Assembly (NCBI GenBank): GCA_023818785.1
Contig: JAMWCO010000003.1
Location: 1-22,649, forward strand
From: Candidatus Omnitrophota bacterium
Lineage (GTDB): Bacteria; Ratteibacteria; UBA8468; B48-G9; JAFGKM01
DNA: 22,649 nt
Direction of reading: 5' to 3'
The notes beneath the pieces were generated by a model that had not been told where the DNA came from, searched no databases, and saw only the letters and a list, made by a program, of their open reading frames with translations. Below, piece by piece: positions 16,401 to 20,939 of the stretch (position 1 is the stretch's first letter; every line of letters begins with the position of its first letter). The position numbers and the translations under genes are program-made.

Positions 16401-17861
16401 AATTGCATTTTTAACAGGGTCATTTGGAACAAAACTTTTTTTAGGATTAAATGTAACAACTCTTGCTTTTAAAGTAGACATAATATCTTTTAATTTCAAT
16501 TCACTTTCAGAGAAAAGTTCTTCATCATTTAAAGCATAAGAAAGAAGATACTTTAAAAAAACTACTTGTTTTTGAATATTTGAAATATTTAAATTTTCAA
16601 ATGTATCAGAAGGAGTATCAAGTTTCCATCTACCATCATTAACAGTTATTAAAGATATAGCAGGATTCCCAGATATTATCATATATTCACCATCTGCCCT
16701 TATCTTTTCAGGCAAAAATGTATCCCAGACAATCCCTTTTTCTGGACTTATACCATTAACAAGTGGAACATATGGATAATTTAAAATTTTACTTATTTTT
16801 TCAGAGTATTCCATAAACTTTTTACCTATTGGAGCAAAAAATCTTTGATAATAAAATTCATAAGAATTATGCCATACTCCAATTTTGTCAGAATTACTGG
16901 AAATATCAAGACCAATAAAAAGTGCTACTTTTATCCTATCTTCTTTTTTAATTCTTTCTGAAAATGGTTTTTCATTTCTACAATGTTTTTGAATAAAAGC
17001 ATCAATACCTCTCATACTCATAAAATGGGAGGATGTTGCAAGAAAAAGGATACTTCTTTTTGGTCTATTTTTAACAAAATATTCAGCAAGTTCAATCAAA
17101 GTAGATATCCCACATGCAGAAGTAGCACCAGGAGAAACATTGGGTGCAACACTTATACTATCATAATATGAACTTATAATTATCAACTCATCTTTTAATT
17201 TTTTATCATTCCCTTCAATATATCCATAGATATTTGAATCAAAAACTTTTTCCCAATCCATTCTTGCATATAATTTCACATTTACTTCTTTTTTTGCAAG
17301 TTCTATTATTTCCTCTTTATCAGAATAAAATCTTGGAACATCTATTGGAACAGATAAAAATTTCTTCTCACCTTCTGTTCTTATTATTTCTCCTTTATTA
17401 ACAAAAATAAAGCATCTTGCACCAAGCATTGCAAAATTAATCCAATTACTCCCTGAATCAAAATCCATAACAATAATCCCGCCTTTTAACTCCTTTCCTT
17501 CAACATCTTTTAAATCACCTTTCCCTGCATAAATAAGTCTTCCTTCTATCCCTTCTGGCGGTAAAGTAGATGTCCTAACAAGATTAGGCCATAAACAATT
17601 TATATCAATCCTTTTCCCTTTATATTCTATATAAGCATATTTCTCAATAGGAACAACTGTAATAAAGTATTCTCTTTTAACATTTTTAAGTCCGAACTCT
17701 TTAAACTTATTCTCAATAAAGTCACCTGCTTTTTTATGTCCATCACTTCCTGGGAATCTTGATTTTAAAGAAGAGAAAAATTTTATATAAGATACTGTAT
17801 CTTGAGGAAATAAAAGATGGATTAAAATAAAAAAGAAAAGTATAAAAATTTTATTTCTCAT
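13470..17861 (-). CDS. Fusion of an inactive M28-like peptidase domain with an FtsX/MacB-like permease
   Basis: 1463 residues. Signal segment 5-18; M28 aminopeptidase-like region about 25-440 with an inserted PA-like domain about 100-200; a beta domain about 460-570; three membrane helices about 785-870; then an FtsX/MacB layout: helix about 900-920, periplasmic domain about 930-1150, three helices about 1160-1290 including YERIREIGTYSAVGLAPVHI, and a soluble C-terminal domain. M28 metal ligands are mostly gone: HYD reads YYD (Tyr232), the GADDNASG loop reads GATSACG (245-251), the EE pair is HF (279-280), and HTPSD reads DTPSD (Asp415); only Asp319 remains. I infer a binding rather than cleaving domain. 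No ABC ATPase is in the window. The start overlaps the end of the TPR lipoprotein gene by 11 bp. Confidence 0.8.
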   Translation of the reverse strand: MRNKIFILFFFILIHLLFPQDTVSYIKFFSSLKSRFPGSDGHKKAGDFIENKFKEFGLKNVKREYFITVVPIEKYAYIEYKGKRIDINCLWPNLVRTSTLPPEGIEGRLIYAGKGDLKDVEGKELKGGIIVMDFDSGSNWINFAMLGARCFIFVNKGEIIRTEGEKKFLSVPIDVPRFYSDKEEIIELAKKEVNVKLYARMDWEKVFDSNIYGYIEGNDKKLKDELIIISSYYDSISVAPNVSPGATSACGISTLIELAEYFVKNRPKRSILFLATSSHFMSMRGIDAFIQKHCRNEKPFSERIKKEDRIKVALFIGLDISSNSDKIGVWHNSYEFYYQRFFAPIGKKFMEYSEKISKILNYPYVPLVNGISPEKGIVWDTFLPEKIRADGEYMIISGNPAISLITVNDGRWKLDTPSDTFENLNISNIQKQVVFLKYLLSYALNDEELFSESELKLKDIMSTLKARVVTFNPKKSFVPNDPVKNAIVVPRIYNVYNLLDFKKTYMGVRGHLFGITDENGECEISRLILNQPGNVYLNAFYIESKNGDIILATDYGVNGNQQYPIVFPMDTREKERMIVLFKCKEISLFGLIDPQYLIQINTINVFDISNSFPDAYGYYLPYPDYIPFTWTSECEPVGCVFAKENTKIKIIGETGPLGKRLLLLNSKETYTNREWAEGLGFPVNQFSAIYYTPYQSAKDMIILDNFRRYNFEKYGIKNERLIELQKKSQNLLKKAEEVFEEKKWYDFLKFSRQSQSIEARAYPDVKNTANDVVKGIIFYFVILLPFAYFCERLFFGFSKLEKRILGVFGIFLIIYWIMRYVHPAFKLTNAPEVILLSFIVFVLSGVVISIVGSKFEEQMQRMKRETSKVYQTDVGRITATGTAFSLGVANMKRRKMRTALTSITLILLTFTVLSFTSIKSYLKFNQILRPNKPIYTGLLLRDRNWAPLQEISYEYTENEFSDKGIICPRSWLILKTLGSKTAIEIKYGNKSFQSTGILGLTSMEKEILHIEKTIIMGKWFEDDQENVVLISDKIGKEFGIKSQDIGNIKVNIYGEEFIVKGIFDSKKLNEIKDLDDERITPVDFSTLPEKEITQMKMEKTSQIFTSQIQLRSFTHTEGENIVIMPFKKVMDLKGNLHSIAVKFNENLAPPKLLVEEFITKLAGIVFAGFEDKTFVYSSIGFTSFGGISNILIPILIASLIVLNTMLGSVYERIREIGTYSAVGLAPVHIASLFFAESLVYAILGAVGGYLLGQVVLKILLVSGLLKGLVLNYSSLSAVIATIIIVITVLLSTLYPARKASQMAVPDVTRKWILPEPKGDNWEFEFPFTVSEYEVLGLATFLTEYFNAYQDVSLGNFYTTGAQLNYEKLQSEKNKYIVKTDVWLAPFDLGVSQSFKMVFEPLGEYNFYTINLFMKRTSGESTDWKRLNRRFLDGIRKQFLIWRTVSGEIKKDYENQGKNYLRLE

Positions 17862-18369
17862 TTTTCATCTCCTTAATTTTTTTCCATGCCTTTTTTGAAC
17901 CAGGATTTATATTTATCTCTTCTATAAATTCTTTTTTTGCCTTTTCAATTTCTCCATTTTTTTCGTATATAATTCCTTTTAGATAATGTGCATTCGGATA
18001 ATACATATTTTTCATTAGAAGTTCATCAAGTATTCTCAACGAATTATCATGCTTTCCAAGATAAAATTCAATAAGTGCCAAATTAAATAAAAGATTATCA
18101 CAATTACAAAAATATGTCAAACCTTCTAAAGCATATCTTTCCCCTTCATTAAAATCATTTTTAATTATAAAAGAAGAAACAATTTTTTCATAAGTTAAAG
18201 GGTCTTTTTTTATTTGAAGGGATTCAATCCAATATTTTAAAGCCATATCAATATTTTTATTTACAAAATAATAGTCACCCATTTTAACTTTCTCTTTCCA
18301 TTGATTATTTTGAGTTTTACATCCACAAAGGAAAAATAGGAAAAAAATAAATAAAAGTTTAGGTTTCAT
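17851..18369 (-). CDS. TPR-repeat lipoprotein
   Basis: 172 residues. The N-terminus MKPKLLFIFFLFFLCGC ends in a lipobox (L14-C15-G16-C17), so Cys17 should be lipidated and the protein held in the membrane. The rest is helical with TPR-type repeats: KMGDYYFVNKNIDMALKYW, NLALIEFYLGKHDNSLRILDEL, and NAHYLKGIIYEKNGEIEKAKKEF-EEININPGS. These serve protein-protein contacts. It overlaps the M28-like/FtsX gene downstream and starts one base after the stop of a small membrane protein gene, so it belongs to the same operon. A role as accessory subunit of the FtsX-type permease is an inference from context. Confidence 0.8.
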   Translation of the reverse strand: MKPKLLFIFFLFFLCGCKTQNNQWKEKVKMGDYYFVNKNIDMALKYWIESLQIKKDPLTYEKIVSSFIIKNDFNEGERYALEGLTYFCNCDNLLFNLALIEFYLGKHDNSLRILDELLMKNMYYPNAHYLKGIIYEKNGEIEKAKKEFIEEININPGSKKAWKKIKEMKNEK

Positions 18370-18370
18370 T

Positions 18371-18550
18371 TTAAATATTTTTAATCCTTTTAACTCTTCT
18401 TATCAAAATCCAAGTAAGTATCCCAAGAAAGATAAACATTATAAAACGACTTAGGAAAGATTCTTTTTTTAAAATTGTAGGCCACAAAGAAAATACTGAA
18501 ATAATTATCAAAATGTCTTCCCAAATTGGTGTTTTTTCTTTAATTTTCAC
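18371..18550 (-). CDS. Small two-helix membrane protein (59 aa, GTG start)
   Basis: This gene is hidden by its GTG start (18548-18550). It overlaps the last 11 bp of the GH130 gene and its TAA (18371-18373) is one base before the ATG of the TPR gene. The protein begins VKIKEKTPIWED and has two hydrophobic stretches, ILIIISVFSLWPTIL (about 14-28) and FIMFIFLGILTWILI (about 36-50), then a basic tail RRVKRIKNI, which predicts a hairpin in the inner membrane with its end inside. An in-frame stop lies a few codons upstream, so no longer start is possible. No family is recognised. The exact fit between two genes of the same operon argues that it is real. Confidence 0.6.
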   Translation of the reverse strand: MKIKEKTPIWEDILIIISVFSLWPTILKKESFLSRFIMFIFLGILTWILIRRVKRIKNI

Positions 18551-19547
18551 ACTTTTTCAATAATTTTATTATTTCATCCAATTCTATTTCAGCACATCCA
18601 ATCCTTTTATCAGCACACCCATAAAAAATATAAAAAATACCATCCTTTATAAAAGCACCTGTTGGAAATACAACATTAGCAACATTCCCATTTTTTTCCC
18701 ATTCATAATCAGGTTCAAAGAGAGGGAATGGAAGTCGTGCAATTTCTTTTTGAGGATTTTCAATGTCAAGGAGTGAAAGTCCTACTCTATAAACTCTATT
18801 TTTATCAACTCCATGATATAATAATAACCATCCATAATCAGTTTTTAAAGGCGGTGCACCAGCACCAATCTTTTCACTTTCCCATTTATATTTTGATTTC
18901 ATTACTATTTTCCCCTCTATTTTTCTAAAATATTCTTCCCAAAAATCTTTATCTTTTAACTCAAAAAAATCATTAAAATAAACAATCTGTATATCAGGTT
19001 CAATCCTATGAAGTAATAAATATTTCCCATTTATTTTTTCAGGGAAAAGACAGCCATCCTTATCCCATATAATAATATTTTCACCTTTCTCTCTTATCTG
19101 TTTTCCCCAAAATTCCTTATATCTATCTGTATTGGCAATATTTATTGCTTCAAGAAATGTAATATTTGGACTGATTATACCTAACTTTTTAAAATTTATT
19201 AAGTTTTTTGATTCAGCAACTGCAATTCTTGCATTTTTACCATCATAGGCAGTATATGTCAAAAAATAAGTTTCTTCTATCTTTGTTATTCTTGGGTCTT
19301 CAATCCCTTGCTTTTCATAATCTTCTGTTGGACAGATAATAGGATATTCATATTTTTCAATTTCTTTTTCTGATTTTAATTTCAAATATCCAAGACGTGA
19401 ATAATTCTCACATTTTATAGCCCTATAAATTATATGAACCTGATTATTTTCAACAATAACTCCAGGATTAAAAACACCATCTTCTTCCCATTCAAAATTA
19501 CTTTCGTATAATTTTGTTCTTTTAATTCTTTTTAGTTTTTCTTCCAT
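18540..19547 (-). CDS. GH130 beta-mannoside phosphorylase / hydrolase family protein
   Basis: 335 residues with no signal peptide, so cytoplasmic. GH130 enzymes split beta-1,4- or 1,2-mannosides by phosphate, releasing mannose 1-phosphate. Five-bladed propeller motifs are present: FNPGVIVENNQVHIIYRA, GIEDPRITKIEETYFLTYTAYD with Asp84 of the EDPR motif as the expected acid, LLLHRIEPDIQIVYF, GAGAPPLKTDYGWLLLYHGVD, and NVVFPTGAF-…-YIFYGCADKRIG. The exact linkage cannot be told. The start has AGGA just upstream, inside a duplicated piece of tRNA-Leu trailer. It heads the operon of small membrane protein, TPR lipoprotein, M28-like/FtsX and OPT genes. Confidence 0.88.
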   Translation of the reverse strand: MEEKLKRIKRTKLYESNFEWEEDGVFNPGVIVENNQVHIIYRAIKCENYSRLGYLKLKSEKEIEKYEYPIICPTEDYEKQGIEDPRITKIEETYFLTYTAYDGKNARIAVAESKNLINFKKLGIISPNITFLEAINIANTDRYKEFWGKQIREKGENIIIWDKDGCLFPEKINGKYLLLHRIEPDIQIVYFNDFFELKDKDFWEEYFRKIEGKIVMKSKYKWESEKIGAGAPPLKTDYGWLLLYHGVDKNRVYRVGLSLLDIENPQKEIARLPFPLFEPDYEWEKNGNVANVVFPTGAFIKDGIFYIFYGCADKRIGCAEIELDEIIKLLKKCEN

Positions 19548-19550
19548 TTT

Positions 19551-19589
19551 CCTATATTACTTGCCGGGAGGACGACTCGAACCCCCACG
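19551..19589 (-). repeat. Duplicated 3' end and trailer of tRNA-Leu (copy distal to the gene)
   Basis: This 39-bp stretch matches 19730-19768 with three differences, at a distance of 179 bp. It contains the discriminator base, acceptor 3' strand and T-arm of tRNA-Leu plus 11 bp of its trailer. The T-stem 3' strand is mutated (CGTCC for CCCCC), so it is not part of a functional tRNA. It also supplies the ribosome site region of the GH130 gene. Confidence 0.8.
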
Positions 19590-19595
19590 CCTTAT

Positions 19596-19622
19596 TCAGG
19601 AGGGGGTGCTTCCCCCTCCTGA
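19596..19622 (-). other. Perfect 11-bp GC-rich hairpin
   Basis: TCAGGAGGGGG (19596-19606) and CCCCCTCCTGA (19612-19622) pair fully around a 5-nt loop. There is no T-tract directly after it on either strand (plus-strand flank is tatagtcc), so it is not a standard intrinsic terminator. It may stop or stabilise RNA between tRNA-Leu and GH130. Confidence 0.6.
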
Positions 19623-19649
19623 TATAGTCCTCCCCCCACGACGAAAATC

Positions 19650-19673
19650 ATAGGGGACATTACTTTCCCCTAT
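19650..19673 (-). other. Second hairpin between tRNA-Leu and GH130
   Basis: ATAGGGGA (19650-19657) pairs with TCCCCTAT (19666-19673) over 8 bp with an 8-nt loop. Outside it CCACG/CGTGG-like segments can extend the fold on the transcript. Together with the previous hairpin it makes the 179-bp insert strongly structured. Confidence 0.5.
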
Positions 19674-19740
19674 AACCCCTTTAGCCGTGGACTCTGTATT
19701 CTTCCCTTACTTCTTCTTCTCAATTTTTTCCTGTATTACT

Positions 19741-19822
19741 TGCCGGGAGGGGGACTCGAACCCCCACGGCTAACGCCATACGCCCCTCAAACGTACGTGT
19801 CTGCCAATTCCACCATCCCGGC
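19741..19822 (-). tRNA. tRNA-Leu (GAG)
   Basis: 82 nt, discriminator A at 19741. The acceptor GCCGGGA pairs with TCCCGGC. The D-arm is GTGGAATTGGCAGACAC. The anticodon stem TACGT/GCGTA encloses TTGAGGG (anticodon GAG). The short variable arm is GGC/GCC, and the T-arm GGGGG/TTCGAGT/CCCCC. CCA is not encoded. It begins 5 bp after the glyQ stop codon, so it is probably cut out of the glyQ transcript. Confidence 0.93.
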
Positions 19823-19827
19823 TTATT

Positions 19828-20685
19828 TCATATTATACCTTTTCCTTTTTCTATGTAAAGTAAAGCGCACCTATTTGCAAGTCTTCTCACTCTTTGAATA
19901 TACCTAACCCTTTCACTAACACTAATTGCTTTTCTTGAATCAAGTAAATTAAAAATATGTGAAAGTTTTAAAATGTAATCATATGCTGGATAAATCAACT
20001 CTTTATCTAAAATTTTTTCTGCTTCTTTCTCAAACTTTTCAAAGACCTCAAATAAAAAATTTGTATCTGCAATCTCAAATCCATAGATTGAATATTCTTT
20101 TTCTCTTTCCTTATGTATATCTCCATATTTCACTTCTTTATTCCATTTTAAATTAAAAACATTCTTTTCATTTTGAAGAAAATTTACAATTCTGTCAAGT
20201 CCATAAGTAATTTCAATTGCTGGTGGTATAAGGTCTATTCCTCCTGCCTGCTGCATATAAGTAAATTGAGTTATTTCAAGTCCATCAATCCAAACTTCCC
20301 AACCAACTCCCCATGCACCAAGAGTAGGCGCTTCCCAATTATCTTCTATAAATCTTATATCATGTTCTTTTGCAGAAATCCCAATATATTCCAAACTTTT
20401 CAAATAAATTTTTTGAATATTGTTAAGAGGAGGTTTCATTATTACCTGTATCTGATGATGAAGATATAATCTAACTGGATTTTCTCCATATCTTCCATCA
20501 GTTGGTCTTACAGATGGTTCAAGGTAGACAACATTCCATTTTTTATTTCCTATAATCCCAAAAAAAGTCGCAGGATTTAAAGTTCCAGCTCCTACTTCAA
20601 CATTATAAGGATGCCATAATAAACAACCTTTTTTAATCCAAAAATCCTCTATTTTTCTCCATACATCTTGAAATAAATTCTCCAT
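19828..20685 (-). CDS. glyQ: Glycine-tRNA ligase alpha subunit
   Basis: 285 residues, the normal length of GlyQ. The alpha subunit holds the class II catalytic site that activates glycine for tRNA-Gly; it works as an alpha2beta2 enzyme in the cytoplasm. Motifs are plain: GAGTLNPATFFGIIG, YLEPSVRPTDGRYGENPVRL, LHHQIQVIMKP, EAPTLGAWGVGWEVWIDGLE, ITQFTYMQQAGGI, and EITYGLDRI (motif 3). The beta subunit gene (glyS), commonly next to it, is not in this window: tRNA-Leu follows at once. The ATG has no clear Shine-Dalgarno. An AT-rich TTTAAAAT block ends about 9 bp before it, so a leaderless mRNA is possible. It lies between two tRNA genes on the same strand. Confidence 0.96.
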   Translation of the reverse strand: MENLFQDVWRKIEDFWIKKGCLLWHPYNVEVGAGTLNPATFFGIIGNKKWNVVYLEPSVRPTDGRYGENPVRLYLHHQIQVIMKPPLNNIQKIYLKSLEYIGISAKEHDIRFIEDNWEAPTLGAWGVGWEVWIDGLEITQFTYMQQAGGIDLIPPAIEITYGLDRIVNFLQNEKNVFNLKWNKEVKYGDIHKEREKEYSIYGFEIADTNFLFEVFEKFEKEAEKILDKELIYPAYDYILKLSHIFNLLDSRKAISVSERVRYIQRVRRLANRCALLYIEKGKGII

Positions 20686-20846
20686 AAAAATAAATTTTAA
20701 ATAAATTTTTTAAAAAAGTAAAATTAACGCATAGATGAGTAGCCTGGTAACACTTTTTCATTTTCTTCAGATTTATTTTTACACATTTTTTTGCTAAATT
20801 TTTGTATCTTGCCTATGTCTCACATTTCCTTCCTAACTATAAAAAA

Positions 20847-20918
20847 TGGACCCGGCCGGATTCGAACCAGCAACCAACGGATTATGAGTCCGCTGCTCTG
20901 CCGTTGAGCTACGGGTCC
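20847..20918 (-). tRNA. tRNA with CAU anticodon (elongator Met, or Ile2 with lysidine)
   Basis: 72 nt, discriminator A at 20847. The acceptor GGACCCG pairs with CGGGTCC. The D-arm is GCTC/GAGC with a short loop. The anticodon stem GCGGA/TCCGT encloses CTCATAA (anticodon CAT). The T-arm is CTGG/TTCGAAT/CCGG. It lacks the C1-A72 mismatch and GGG anticodon-stem pattern of initiator tRNA. Sequence alone does not separate elongator Met from Ile2. It follows the upstream CDS by 21 bp. Confidence 0.9.
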
Positions 20919-20939
20919 ATTAACTTTTATTTCTTTATT

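Noticed and set aside
20686..20846. T-box leader ahead of glyQ
   Set aside because: No AGGGTGG-type antiterminator box or terminator hairpin was found in the 160 bp upstream.
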